A stretch of DNA of 32,487 nt from Frateuria sp. Soil773 (GCF_001428405.1 NZ_LMSL01000014.1:78938-111424); one strand, 5' to 3'. Positions 8,331-16,554 are shown, counted from the first letter of the stretch. Made by a program: numbers and translations. The notes: generated by a model not told the origin, from the sequence alone.

Positions 8331-8774
8331 ATGAACGACTTCCTGCATCAGCTGCCCACCTTCCTGGGCAACCATTTCGCGCTGGCCGCGCTGTTCGTGA
8401 TCCTGCTGGTCGCGCTGGTGGCGATGGAGGCCACCCGCCTGCTGCGCAAGTTCAAGGAACTGACCCCGGCCGGGCTGACCCTGCTGATCAACCGCGAGAA
8501 CCCGCTGCTGGTGGACCTGTCCGCCCGCGCCGACTTCGAGAAGGCGCACGTGCCGGGCGCGCGCCATGTGCTGATGAGCCAGTTCGACCCGGAGCACAAG
8601 GACCTCGCCAAGGCGAAGGAACTGCCGGTGGTGGTGATGGACAAGGACGGCCGCGGCGCCGACAAGGCCGCGCAGCGGCTGGTCAAGGCCGGCTTCGCCA
8701 AGGTCTACACGCTCGGCGGCGGCGTGATGGCGTGGCAGCAGGCGCAGTTGCCGGTGGCCAAGGGCAACAAGTAG
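8331..8774 (+). CDS. Membrane-anchored rhodanese-like protein (YibN type) lacking the catalytic Cys
   Basis: 147 aa from ATG 8331. A single N-terminal transmembrane helix (about 14-36) is followed by a rhodanese domain (about 44-140): PAGLTLLINRENPLLVDLSA, then ADFEKAHVPGARHV, and the C-terminal AGFAKVYTLGGGVMAWQQAQ. The order matches E. coli YibN, which is inner-membrane bound and often located near secB/grxC. In active rhodaneses the loop after the VVV strand is CxxGxR; here it reads MDKDGRGADKAA, and there is no cysteine anywhere in the protein. Sulfur transfer by a persulfide is therefore impossible, so a binding or scaffold role is more likely. Convergent with the next gene across a repeat-filled gap. 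Confidence 0.88.
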   Translation: MNDFLHQLPTFLGNHFALAALFVILLVALVAMEATRLLRKFKELTPAGLTLLINRENPLLVDLSARADFEKAHVPGARHVLMSQFDPEHKDLAKAKELPVVVMDKDGRGADKAAQRLVKAGFAKVYTLGGGVMAWQQAQLPVAKGNK

Positions 8775-8915
8775 GCGACTCGCCGGAGGCATGGCCCTGG
8801 GCCACCTCGCCCTGGCCCTCGGACATACGGTATCCGGCGCGGCGTGCCGCGACGCCTCCCGATACTGGCTCGTACCCGTCATTCCGGCCCATATCGGTCA
8901 CCCCGGCTCATGCTC

Positions 8916-9000
8916 GTCATCCTGGCGGCTTTCAACGACCGCAGGGCCGGTCAGGCCGGAGGCGCTTTTCAACAGCCGAAGGGCTGGTCATCCAGCGACT
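8916..9000 (+). repeat. Extragenic stem-loop repeats, two direct copies
   Basis: Two head-to-tail copies of the repeat found also at 11633 and 16416. Copy 1 (8916-8959) has the head GTCATCCTGGC and core TTTCAACGACCGCAGGGCC. Copy 2 (about 8960-9000) has CTTTTCAACAGCCGAAGGGC and the tail ATCCAGCGACTT. They fill the convergent gap between the rhodanese-like gene and the flavoprotein gene, which otherwise holds nothing I can identify (8775-9061). Confidence 0.75.
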
Positions 9001-9061
9001 TGGCATTCCAGCCATGCACCGCGAATCGCGGCGTTCCGGCCCGCCTCAGGCGGACGGACAG

Positions 9062-10123
9062 CTAGCGCACGTGCCTGATCCCCGCCCGCGCGGCGAGGAT
9101 CTGCGCCAGCACGTCGGGCGCGTACTCGAACGAGTCGTAGTACAGCCGCTCCTCCGGCAGGCCCGCGCCGAGGAAACGCTGGCGGCCGGCGTCGATCATC
9201 GCCGGCGGCCCGCTCATGTAGAGATCCCAGGCCGACAGGTCGGGATGGTCCTGCAGCACCGCCTCGTGCACCAGCCCGCGGCGCACGCCCGCGGCGGCCC
9301 CCGGCTCCGACACCACGGCATGGAACCGCAGGTTCGGCACGTCGCGCGTCCAACCCTCGGCCAGGGTGCGCAGGTACAGCTCCGTTTCGCTGCGCGCGCC
9401 CCAGTACACCTGCATCGGGCGGCGCGTGCCCAGCCCGATGAAATGCTCGACGATCGCCTTGATCGGCGCGAAACCGGTGCCGCCGGCCATGAAGATCATC
9501 GGCCGCTCGGAATCCTCGCGCGGCACGAAGGTGCCCAGCGGGCCCTCGATGCGCAGGCGGTCGCCGATACGCAGGCGGTCGCTGACCCACGAGGTGAAGC
9601 CGCCGCCGGCGACGTGCCGCACGTGCAGCTCGATCGCGCCGTCGGGCTGCGGGCCGTTGGCGATCGAGAAGGGGCGGCGCTTGCCGCCTTCCAGCAGGAT
9701 GTCCAGGTACTGGCCCGGCAGCCGCTTGAGCGCCGGCTCGCCGTCGTGCGGCAGCAGGCGCAGGCCGACCACGTCGGGCGCAAGCCGCCACTTGTCGGCC
9801 ACCCGCACCTCGAGCTGGCGCCGCACGATGTCTTCCACCGAAGGCACCTCGCGCGCCTGCAGCAGCAGGTCGGTGGTCGGCACGGCCTGGCACAGCAGCA
9901 CCGCGTGGTGCGCCAGTTCGCCCGCATCCAGGGCCACCGGCGGGTTGAACGGATACTCGCAGCGGCCTTCCAGCAGGGTCGCCTTGCAACTGCCGCACAC
10001 GCCCGCCCGGCAGGAATACGGCAGCGCCACGCCGGCGCGCTGCGCCGCTTCCAGCACGGTTTCGCCGGGGGCCGCTTGGAAACGGTGGCCGGACGGTTTG
10101 AGGGTAACGGTATGCACCTGCAC
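9062..10123 (-). CDS. 2Fe-2S ferredoxin/FAD/NAD(P)H reductase (CDP-6-deoxy-delta-3,4-glucoseen reductase-like)
   Basis: 353 aa from GTG 10123; the frame stays open to TTG 10177, but that would run into the divergent gene's ribosome site. N-terminal plant-type ferredoxin domain with C38, C43, C46 and C78 (YSCRAGVCGSC ... LLCQA), then an FNR-like module with the FAD motif RPFS (150-153) and NAD(P) motif GGTGFAP (214-220), and C-terminal YYDSFEYAP. This is the AscD/RfbI architecture: electrons move from NAD(P)H through FAD to the 2Fe-2S centre and a partner. The classical reaction is 3,6-dideoxyhexose synthesis, but no nucleotide-sugar genes are nearby, so the partner and pathway here are unknown. 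Divergent from the PaaI thioesterase. Confidence 0.85.
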   Translation of the reverse strand: MQVHTVTLKPSGHRFQAAPGETVLEAAQRAGVALPYSCRAGVCGSCKATLLEGRCEYPFNPPVALDAGELAHHAVLLCQAVPTTDLLLQAREVPSVEDIVRRQLEVRVADKWRLAPDVVGLRLLPHDGEPALKRLPGQYLDILLEGGKRRPFSIANGPQPDGAIELHVRHVAGGGFTSWVSDRLRIGDRLRIEGPLGTFVPREDSERPMIFMAGGTGFAPIKAIVEHFIGLGTRRPMQVYWGARSETELYLRTLAEGWTRDVPNLRFHAVVSEPGAAAGVRRGLVHEAVLQDHPDLSAWDLYMSGPPAMIDAGRQRFLGAGLPEERLYYDSFEYAPDVLAQILAARAGIRHVR

Positions 10124-10179
10124 ATTGTCGCGGCGACGGGAGCGGACAACAATGTGGGCTCGACGCAAAGGAATCAACG

Positions 10180-10620
10180 ATGAGCCTGTGGAAGCAGCCT
10201 ACCGACCTGGCCCGCCTCAACGGCTGGAGCGCGAACACCATGATGGAGGCGCTCGGCATCCGCATCACCGCGGTCGGCGACGACTGGCTGCAGGGCACCA
10301 TGCCGGTGGACCGGCGCACGCACCAGCCCTACGGCCTGCTGCACGGCGGCGCCTCGGTGGCGCTGGCCGAGACGCTGGGCAGCACCGCCGCCATGCTCAC
10401 GCTCGATCCGGCACAGGAGCTGGCGGTGGGCCTGGACATCAACGCCAACCACGTCCGCGGCGTGCGCGCGGGCACGGTGACCGGCACCGCGCGGATGCTG
10501 CACATCGGCCGCACCACCCAGGTGTGGGAAATCCGCATCGAGAACGAGGAAGGCGCGCTGGTGTGCATCTCGCGCCTCACCATGGCGGTGGTGCCGGCGC
10601 GCGTGGTCGGCCCGCGTTGA
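10180..10620 (+). CDS. PaaI/MenI-type hotdog acyl-CoA thioesterase
   Basis: 146 aa from ATG 10180, with AAAGGA seven bases upstream. The family signature LHGGASVALAETLGS (54-68) contains the catalytic Glu64 on the central helix, as in E. coli MenI/YdiI (Glu63), followed by VGLDINANHVRGVRAGTVTG. Enzymes of this type hydrolyse aryl- or acyl-CoA esters in the cytoplasm, for example 1,4-dihydroxy-2-naphthoyl-CoA; the substrate here is not determined. Its stop overlaps the TTG start of the downstream kinase, so the two are translated together. Confidence 0.88.
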   Translation: MSLWKQPTDLARLNGWSANTMMEALGIRITAVGDDWLQGTMPVDRRTHQPYGLLHGGASVALAETLGSTAAMLTLDPAQELAVGLDINANHVRGVRAGTVTGTARMLHIGRTTQVWEIRIENEEGALVCISRLTMAVVPARVVGPR

Positions 10621-11570
10621 GCAGCGATACGCCCTACGCCAGCCTGGCCCCCGACCTGATCCTCGATGCCGTGGCGGCCTGCGGGCTGTGGCCGGACGGC
10701 CGCCTGCTCGCGCTGAACAGCTACGAGAACCGGGTCTGGCAGGTGGGCCTGGAAGACGGCGCGCCGGTGATCGCCAAGTTCTATCGCCCGGGCCGCTGGA
10801 GCGACGCGGCGATCCTGGAGGAACACGCCTTCGCGCGGGAACTGGCCGACGCCGAGCTGCCGGTGGTCGCGCCGCTGGCCTTCGGCGGCCGCACCCTGCT
10901 GGCGCACCGGGGCTACCGCTACGCGCTCTCGCCCCGCCGCGGCGGCCGCGCGCCCTCGCTGGAATCGGCCGAGCAACTGGCGTGGCTGGGCCGGCTGATC
11001 GCGCGGATGCACGGCGTGGGCGCCCGCACCGCGTTCGCGCACCGCGGCCGGCTGGACCGCGCCACGATGGTCGGACAGCCGATGCAGGCGGTGCTCGCAT
11101 CGAGCCTGCTGCCCGCTGCGCTGCATGCGCACTACCGCGCCGCGGCGCAGCGGCTTGACGCGGCGATCGCCGCCCGCGAGGCGGCGCTGGGACCGCTGCG
11201 CCAGTTGCGCCTGCATGGCGACTGCCATCCCGGCAACGTGCTGTGGACCGACCACGGCCCGCATTTCGTCGACCTCGACGACGCACGCATGGGGCCGGCG
11301 GTGCAGGACCTGTGGATGCTCGCGACCGACGACGCGGCGATGGACGCGCTGCTGGAGGGCTACACCTCGATGCGCGACTTCGACCACGCCGAGCTGGCGC
11401 TGGTCCCCGCGCTGCGCGCGATGCGCCAGTTGCACCACGCCGGCTGGATCGCCGCGCGCTGGCACGATCCGGCCTTTCCCGCCGCGTTCCCGTTCGCCGC
11501 CGAGGCGCGCTGGTGGGAACAGCACATCGCCGACCTGCACGAGCTGGCTGCGGAACTCGGCGCGGACTGA
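10617..11570 (+). CDS. srkA: Stress response Ser/Thr kinase SrkA (YihE/RdoA family)
   Basis: 317 aa from TTG 10617, which overlaps the PaaI stop (TTGA). The kinase features of the family are visible: Lys54 in VIAKFYRPGRW, the catalytic loop HGDCHPGNVLW (Asp202, Asn207) and the metal-binding segment FVDLDDARMGPAVQDLWML (Asp219). E. coli SrkA counters stress-induced death and is co-transcribed with dsbA. Here the partner is a thioesterase. The segment between lobes (LSPRRGGRAPSLES) matches the family position. Length is slightly below E. coli SrkA (328 aa). The unusual TTG start is supported by the overlap and by an absence of better candidates: no ATG precedes the conserved N-terminal block. 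Confidence 0.9.
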   Translation: MSSDTPYASLAPDLILDAVAACGLWPDGRLLALNSYENRVWQVGLEDGAPVIAKFYRPGRWSDAAILEEHAFARELADAELPVVAPLAFGGRTLLAHRGYRYALSPRRGGRAPSLESAEQLAWLGRLIARMHGVGARTAFAHRGRLDRATMVGQPMQAVLASSLLPAALHAHYRAAAQRLDAAIAAREAALGPLRQLRLHGDCHPGNVLWTDHGPHFVDLDDARMGPAVQDLWMLATDDAAMDALLEGYTSMRDFDHAELALVPALRAMRQLHHAGWIAARWHDPAFPAAFPFAAEARWWEQHIADLHELAAELGAD

Positions 11571-12027
11571 ACCGTACCGGCTGTCCAGGAGCCTGCCTGC
11601 AATCCCCAGGCATTCCCACGCGGGGCGTCGCCGTCGCCCCGGCGGCTTTCAACGGCCGCGGGGCCGGTCAAGCCGGGATCCAGCGTCGTTGCGTTTTCGA
11701 ACGCCCACTTTCGCAGGCATGACGGGAAGGCGGCCGGATCGACAGACAGACCGCAAACAAGGCACCGAGGCAATCCCGGCACGTCTTCGGGCGAGTGTCG
11801 AATGGACGTCTATCCATCCACGCCCATCGCCCCCGGCCAGCGACGGGAGAACGCACCCCCGGCAGAACCTCTGCAACTAACGGACGACCGCCCTGCGGTG
11901 CGGCGGCACGCGGCCTGCTTCCCGGCGACCGGCCCTGCGCATGCCCTGTCCAGCCCACCCGCCGGCAGCGCGGGGTATTCGGAGACCCCGCCCGGGCTTA
12001 AGCTTGCCGCTTTGCCCGGAGTGACGC
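11571..12027. other. Gene-free region after srkA
   Basis: 457 bases without a convincing gene. It contains one stem-loop repeat copy (11633-11682). Near its right end, GGGGT and ACCCC (about 11971-11988) can form a small hairpin before the next gene. I see no clear promoter. Confidence 0.6.
11633..11682 (+). repeat. Extragenic stem-loop repeat, single copy
   Basis: Same family as 8916 and 16416. Outer arms CCCGGC and GCCGGG enclose the core CTTTCAACGGCCGCGGGGCC followed by GGTCAA, and the copy ends in the family tail GATCCAGCG. The arms pair perfectly although their sequence differs from the other copies. Confidence 0.75.
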
Positions 12028-12462
12028 GTGCGCAGCTTCCTGTTCCGCCTGATCGGCATCCTCGAAATCGCCGGCGGCCTGTACGGCACGGGCGCCATGC
12101 TGCGCCGGCTGCTGCCGCTGGGCTCGACCTACGACACGCTGCACGCGCTGGTCGGCCTGCTGCTGTTCGGCTTCGTGCTGGTGGCCGGCGTGCTGCTGGT
12201 GGAAGGCAGCGAGCGCGGCGTCGCGCTGTCGCGCTGGGCGCAGTTGCTGCAGTTGCCGCTGATCGCCACGCCCGTCTTCAGCTTCGCCCTGCATTGCGGC
12301 GCCTACCTCAACCTCGTCACCACCGCCCACCTGGCCCGGCCCTGGCTGGACTGGAGCTTCGGCAGCCAGGGCTTCGGCCTGGCCATCGCCGGCCCGGCGG
12401 TGTCGCGCTTCGGCATCAACCTGCTGGCGCTGCTGTCCTGGCTGGTGCTGCGGCTGCGCTGA
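12028..12462 (+). CDS. Four-helix membrane protein of unknown function
   Basis: 144 aa from GTG 12028, with GGAG seven bases upstream. Four hydrophobic segments (about residues 4-24, 35-59, 70-92 and 118-142) predict a small inner-membrane protein with short loops. I do not recognise a family; an SRLGS-like Tyr/Gly-containing first helix (GILEIAGGLYGTGAML) is the most distinctive part. It precedes rlmI by 57 bp on the same strand. No functional call can be supported. Confidence 0.8.
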   Translation: MRSFLFRLIGILEIAGGLYGTGAMLRRLLPLGSTYDTLHALVGLLLFGFVLVAGVLLVEGSERGVALSRWAQLLQLPLIATPVFSFALHCGAYLNLVTTAHLARPWLDWSFGSQGFGLAIAGPAVSRFGINLLALLSWLVLRLR

Positions 12463-12519
12463 CCTCGCCCGCACTTGCCGCGGCGCGGGAAACCGCCGCG
12501 CAGCAGCTATCATGTGCGG

Positions 12520-13692
12520 ATGACCACGCCCCAACAGCTCCCCGCGATCCGCCTGAAATCCGACCGCGCCCCAGGCCACCCCTGGGTCTGGTCGGCGCAG
12601 GTGCACAAGCCCGAAGCGCGGCTGCCGCCGGGCAGCGTGGTGGAGGTGCAGGACGCCAAGGGCCGCTTCGTCGGCCGCGGCTTCTGGAACGGCCACGCGC
12701 GCATCGCCCTGCGCCTGCTCAGCGCCGACCCGGCCGAAACCATCGACGCCGGCTGGATCGCGCGCCGGATCGGCCGCGCCGTGCAACTGCGCCGCGAACT
12801 GCTGCAACTCGACCGCGCCAGCGACGCGTGGCGGGTGGTGCACAGCGAGGGCGACGGCCTGTCCGGCCTGGTGGTGGACCGCTACGCCGACATCCTGGTG
12901 GTCGAGTACTTCGCCGCCGGCATGTGGAAATTCCGCGAGGCGATCCACGACGCGCTGCAGGCGCACTTCCCCGGCGCGCGGCTGTACTGGTTCGCCGAAT
13001 CGCACGTGCAGAAGCAGGAATCGTTCGACTGCCGCAGCGCCGAGGTGCCGGCGGCGGTCGAGGTGCACGAGCACGGCCTGCGCTTCCACGCGGCGCCCGG
13101 CTGCGGCCACAAGACCGGTTTCTTCGCCGACCAGCGCGACAACCGCCGCCGCTTCGCCGAACTGGCCCGGGACCGCCGCGTGCTGGACCTGTGCTGCAAC
13201 GCCGGCGGCTTCGCCGTGCACGCGATGGCGGCCGGCGCGCGCTCGGCCACCGGCGTCGACATGGACGCCGGCATCCTCGGCATCGCCCGCGCCAACGCCG
13301 ACGCCAACGGCGTCGCGGTGGACTTCCAGCAGGCCGACATCTTCGACTGGGTGCGCGCAGCCGCCGCGCGCGGCGAGACCTATGACGCGGTCGTGCTCGA
13401 CCCGGCCAAGCTCACCCGCGACCGCAACAAGGTGTTCGACGCGCTGAAGAAGTACTTCGCGATGAACCGCATGGCGCTGGACGTGATCCCGCGCGGCGGC
13501 CTGCTGCTGACCTGCTCGTGCACCGGCCTGGTGAGCGAGGCCGACTTCCTGGAGATGCTGCGCCGGGTGGCGCTCAACGCCGGCCGCGAGATCCAGATCC
13601 TCGACGTGCGCGGCGCCGGCGCCGACCATCCCGTGCGCGCCGACGTGCCGGAAAGCCGCTACCTGAAGGCGTTGTTCTGCCGGGTGGACTGA
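12520..13692 (+). CDS. rlmI: 23S rRNA (cytosine-5) methyltransferase RlmI-type
   Basis: 390 aa from ATG 12520. An N-terminal PUA domain (about 8-75: RLKSDRAPGHPWVWSAQVHK onward) precedes a central EEHxH-type domain and a Rossmann methyltransferase: SAM motif VLDLCCNAGGFAVHA (221-235), acidic ribose-binding VDMDAG (246-251), DPAKLTRD (294-301) and the Cys motif TCSCTGL (331-337). Order and length match RlmI, which makes m5C1962 in 23S rRNA; relatives in Xanthomonadales are usually annotated as class I rRNA methyltransferases. The catalytic Cys of m5C enzymes is most likely in TCSC. The frame is open 15 codons upstream, but ATG 12520 begins exactly where the family begins. Confidence 0.9.
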   Translation: MTTPQQLPAIRLKSDRAPGHPWVWSAQVHKPEARLPPGSVVEVQDAKGRFVGRGFWNGHARIALRLLSADPAETIDAGWIARRIGRAVQLRRELLQLDRASDAWRVVHSEGDGLSGLVVDRYADILVVEYFAAGMWKFREAIHDALQAHFPGARLYWFAESHVQKQESFDCRSAEVPAAVEVHEHGLRFHAAPGCGHKTGFFADQRDNRRRFAELARDRRVLDLCCNAGGFAVHAMAAGARSATGVDMDAGILGIARANADANGVAVDFQQADIFDWVRAAAARGETYDAVVLDPAKLTRDRNKVFDALKKYFAMNRMALDVIPRGGLLLTCSCTGLVSEADFLEMLRRVALNAGREIQILDVRGAGADHPVRADVPESRYLKALFCRVD

Positions 13693-13796
13693 AGCGGCGG
13701 CCCGCCCGCGGCGCCGGCGTCGCGCGGCCCTTCCCCCGGCATGCGGCGTCGGCGTACACGCCGCCTTGATCGCCGATCGCCAGACTCGGCCGGCAT

Positions 13797-14888
13797 ATGC
13801 CCGCGCAGCCACCCGACAAGCCCCCCGCGCCGGAACCGTCCACGCCGGAGCAACGGCGCACGGCACGCGCCGCTGGGCTGGTCTATGTCAGCGATGCCCG
13901 GCCGGGCATCCGGCGGCTCGCCTGCGGCAAGGGCTTCAGCTACCGCGACACCCGCGGCCGGCGCATCGCCGATCGCGACGAGCTGGCGCGCATCCGTGCG
14001 CTGGCGATCCCGCCGGCCTATACGCAGGTATGGATCTGCCCCGATCCGCGCGGCCACCTGCAGGCCACCGGCCGCGACGCGCGGATGCGCAAGCAGTACC
14101 GCTACCACCCGCGCTGGCGCAGCGTGCGCGACCACGGCAAGTTCGACCGGCTGCTGGCGTTCGGCGCGGCGCTGCCGTCCCTGCGGCGACGCGTCCGGCG
14201 CGACCTCGCGCTGCCCGGCCTGCCGCGCGCGAAGGTGCTGGCGCTGGTCGTCCGGCTGCTCGACGACACCCTGATCCGCATCGGCAACGAGGGCTATGCC
14301 CGCGACAACGGCAGCTACGGCCTCACCACGCTGCGCTCGCGTCACGTGCGCGCCGAACGCGGCCGGCTGCGCTTCGCCTTCCGCGGCAAGAGCGGCCAGG
14401 AGCGCGAGGTGGCGCTGGACGACCGGCGCCTCGCGCGGATCGTGCGCCGCGTGCAGCAACTGCCCGGCCAGCGGCTGTTCCAGTACGTCGACGACGACGG
14501 GCGGCGGCAGCCGGTCGATTCGGGCCAGGTCAACGACTACCTGCGCGATGCCTGCGGCAGCGACTTCAGCGCCAAGGACTTCCGCACCTGGGGCGGCACC
14601 GTGCAGGCCGCCCGCGTATTGGCCCGCACGCCCCTGCCCGAAGGCGGCGAGCGGGCCGTGCGCAACGCCCTCGCCGCGGCGGTGAAAGAGGTCGCCGCCC
14701 TGCTCGGCAACACGCCCGCGGTGTGCCGCGCCTCGTACATCCACCCGCAGGTCATTGCCGGCTGGACGGACGGCAGCCTGCGGCGCGCCATTCCCGCCAC
14801 CGCCGCCGCCCATCCGCGCCAGTCGGAACAACGCACCCTGCGCTTCCTGCGCCGGCGCCTGCGCGCCGCGCCCGGTCGCAGCGATTGA
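13797..14888 (+). CDS. Type IB DNA topoisomerase (poxvirus-like)
   Basis: 363 aa. It relaxes supercoils through a 3'-phosphotyrosine intermediate. Family landmarks: GLVYVSDARPGIRR near the N-terminus, IPPAYTQVWICPDPRGHLQATGRD (71-94) and RKQYRYHPRW (98-107) in the cap, RIGNEGYARDNGSYGLTTLR (161-180), the Lys in FRGKSG (198), DFRTWGGT (Arg263) and the nucleophile Tyr314 in RASYIHP. Bacterial enzymes of this class are short like this one and occur in scattered lineages including Xanthomonads. All key positions appear intact. It follows rlmI by about 100 bp on the same strand and precedes rmuC by 45 bp. Confidence 0.93.
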   Translation: MPAQPPDKPPAPEPSTPEQRRTARAAGLVYVSDARPGIRRLACGKGFSYRDTRGRRIADRDELARIRALAIPPAYTQVWICPDPRGHLQATGRDARMRKQYRYHPRWRSVRDHGKFDRLLAFGAALPSLRRRVRRDLALPGLPRAKVLALVVRLLDDTLIRIGNEGYARDNGSYGLTTLRSRHVRAERGRLRFAFRGKSGQEREVALDDRRLARIVRRVQQLPGQRLFQYVDDDGRRQPVDSGQVNDYLRDACGSDFSAKDFRTWGGTVQAARVLARTPLPEGGERAVRNALAAAVKEVAALLGNTPAVCRASYIHPQVIAGWTDGSLRRAIPATAAAHPRQSEQRTLRFLRRRLRAAPGRSD

Positions 14889-14933
14889 TACGCCAACGCG
14901 TAAACTGGCCGGCATCGCCCTGCGGAACCTGCC

Positions 14934-16382
14934 ATGCCTGCCGTCGAACTGCTGCTGTCCCTCCTCCTCGTCGCCGTGCTGGCAGTGCTCGTGTTGCAGG
15001 CGATCGTGCTGCTGCGCGGGCGCGGCGACGCCGGGCTCGCCGCCCGGCTGGACGCGCTGAAGGACGACGGCGAGCGCCTGCAGCGCACGCTGCGCGAGGA
15101 GCAGCGCAGCGGGCGCGAGGAACTGCAGCAGGGCTTCGACCGCTTCCGCGGCCACGTCGGCGAGCAGCTCGCCGGCATGTCGCAGCAGCAGGCCGAGCGC
15201 ATCGACGGTTTCGGCCAGCGCCTGCACCAGCTCACCGAGCGCACCGACAACGGCCTGCAGGCGCTGGCGCAGCGGCTGGCCGAGGACGCGCGCAAGAGCC
15301 GCGCGGAAACCACGCTGGCGCTCAACCATTTCGGCGAGCAGCAGCAGCAGCGCTTCGCCGCGCTCAGCGCCGAGCACGAAAAGCGCATGGCCGAGGTGCG
15401 CGCCACGCTGGAGGCCAAGCTCGGCGCGATCCAGCAGGACAACGCGGCGAAGCTGGAGCAGATGCGCGCCACCGTCGACGAGAAGCTGCAAAGCACGCTG
15501 GAGACCCGGCTGGGCCAGTCGTTCCAACTGGTCTCCGAGCGGCTCGAGGCGGTGCAGCGCGGACTGGGCGAGATGCAGAACCTGGCCACCGGCGTGGGCG
15601 ATCTCAAGCGCGTGCTGACCAACGTGAAGAAGCGCGGCATCTTCGGCGAGGTGCAACTGGGCGCCCTGCTCGAGGACATGCTCACCGCCGACCAGTACGA
15701 CGCCAACGTCGCCACCGTGCCGGGCAGCAACGAGCGCGTCGAGTTCGCCATCCGCATGCCCGGGCAGGACGAGGGCGAACGCGTCTACCTGCCGATCGAC
15801 GCGAAGTTCCCGGTGGAGGACTACCAGCGCCTGCTCGACGCCCAGGACGGCGCCGACGCCGAGGCCGCGGCCGTCGCCGGGCGCGCGCTCGAGGCGCGCG
15901 TGCGCGAGGAGGCCCGGCGGATCGCCGGCAAGTACGTGGCGCCGCCGCACACCACCGACTTCGCCGTGCTGTTCCTGCCCACCGAGGGCCTGTACGCCGA
16001 GGTGATCCGCCGCCCGGGCCTGTTCGAGGGCCTGCAGCGCGACCACCGCGTCACCGTCGCCGGCCCCACCACCCTGAGCGCCCTGCTCAACAGCCTGCAG
16101 ATGGGCTTCCGCACGCTGGCGATCGCCAAGCGCAGCAGCGAGGTATGGAAGATCCTCGGCGCGGTGAAGAGCGAGTTCGGCAAGTTCGGGCTGGTGCTGG
16201 AGAAGGCCGAGCGCCAGCTCAACACGGTGAGCAAGAGCATCAGCGACGCCGGCCGCAAGACCCGCACCATCGAGAAGAAGCTGCGCGGCGTCGAGTCGCT
16301 GCCCGGCGACCAGGCGCGGGAACTTCTGGGCGACGTGCTGCCGGCGCCGGACGAGGGCGGCGACGACGAGGCGGAGATCTGA
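14934..16382 (+). CDS. rmuC: DNA recombination protein RmuC
   Basis: 482 aa from ATG 14934. One N-terminal transmembrane helix (about 4-27) is followed by a long coiled coil rich in Gln, Arg and Glu (about 36-215) and the conserved RmuC nuclease-like domain: GDLKRVLTNVKKRGIFGEVQ, LPIDAKFPVEDYQRL, YVAPPHTTDFAVLFLPTEGL and TLSALLNSLQMGFRTLAIAK. RmuC limits recombination at inverted repeats and belongs to the PD-(D/E)XK-like group. Neighbouring topoisomerase IB gives a DNA-metabolism pair, but each occurs alone elsewhere. Immediately downstream lies an inverted pair of stem-loop repeats, exactly the kind of structure RmuC is linked to; this is likely coincidence. Confidence 0.93.
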   Translation: MPAVELLLSLLLVAVLAVLVLQAIVLLRGRGDAGLAARLDALKDDGERLQRTLREEQRSGREELQQGFDRFRGHVGEQLAGMSQQQAERIDGFGQRLHQLTERTDNGLQALAQRLAEDARKSRAETTLALNHFGEQQQQRFAALSAEHEKRMAEVRATLEAKLGAIQQDNAAKLEQMRATVDEKLQSTLETRLGQSFQLVSERLEAVQRGLGEMQNLATGVGDLKRVLTNVKKRGIFGEVQLGALLEDMLTADQYDANVATVPGSNERVEFAIRMPGQDEGERVYLPIDAKFPVEDYQRLLDAQDGADAEAAAVAGRALEARVREEARRIAGKYVAPPHTTDFAVLFLPTEGLYAEVIRRPGLFEGLQRDHRVTVAGPTTLSALLNSLQMGFRTLAIAKRSSEVWKILGAVKSEFGKFGLVLEKAERQLNTVSKSISDAGRKTRTIEKKLRGVESLPGDQARELLGDVLPAPDEGGDDEAEI

Positions 16383-16415
16383 AAGCCCGCTCTCCCCAAG
16401 CATCTCCTACGAAGC

Positions 16416-16554
16416 GTCATCCCAGCGGCTCTCAACGGCCGTAGGGCCGGTCAAGCTGGGATCCGGTGCCTTTGGTTTTTTTGGAGGCATCAAAGTCGCT
16501 GGATTCCTGCTTGACCGGCCCTTCGGCTGTTGAAAAGCGCCTCGCAGGAATGAC
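16416..16554. repeat. Inverted pair of extragenic stem-loop repeats
   Basis: Copy A (16416-16464, forward) has arms ATCCCAGC and GCTGGGAT around the core with GGCCGTAGGGCC. Copy B (16501-16554, reverse) has arms ATTCCTGC and GCAGGAAT around GGCCCTTCGGCT. The unit starts GTCAT and ends ATGAC, so the whole 139 bases is bounded by short terminal inverted repeats, like a bacterial interspersed mosaic element. A run of seven T lies at 16476-16482 after copy A and could make it a terminator for rmuC. Confidence 0.8.

Noticed and set aside
9062-10123. A 3,6-dideoxyhexose biosynthesis cluster
   Set aside because: Only the reductase-like gene is present; neighbours are a thioesterase and a kinase, with no sugar-nucleotide genes.
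16476-16482. Run of seven T as a certain intrinsic terminator of rmuC
   Set aside because: It is separated from the stem of repeat copy A by about 12 bases, too far for a classical intrinsic terminator; mentioned only as a possibility.
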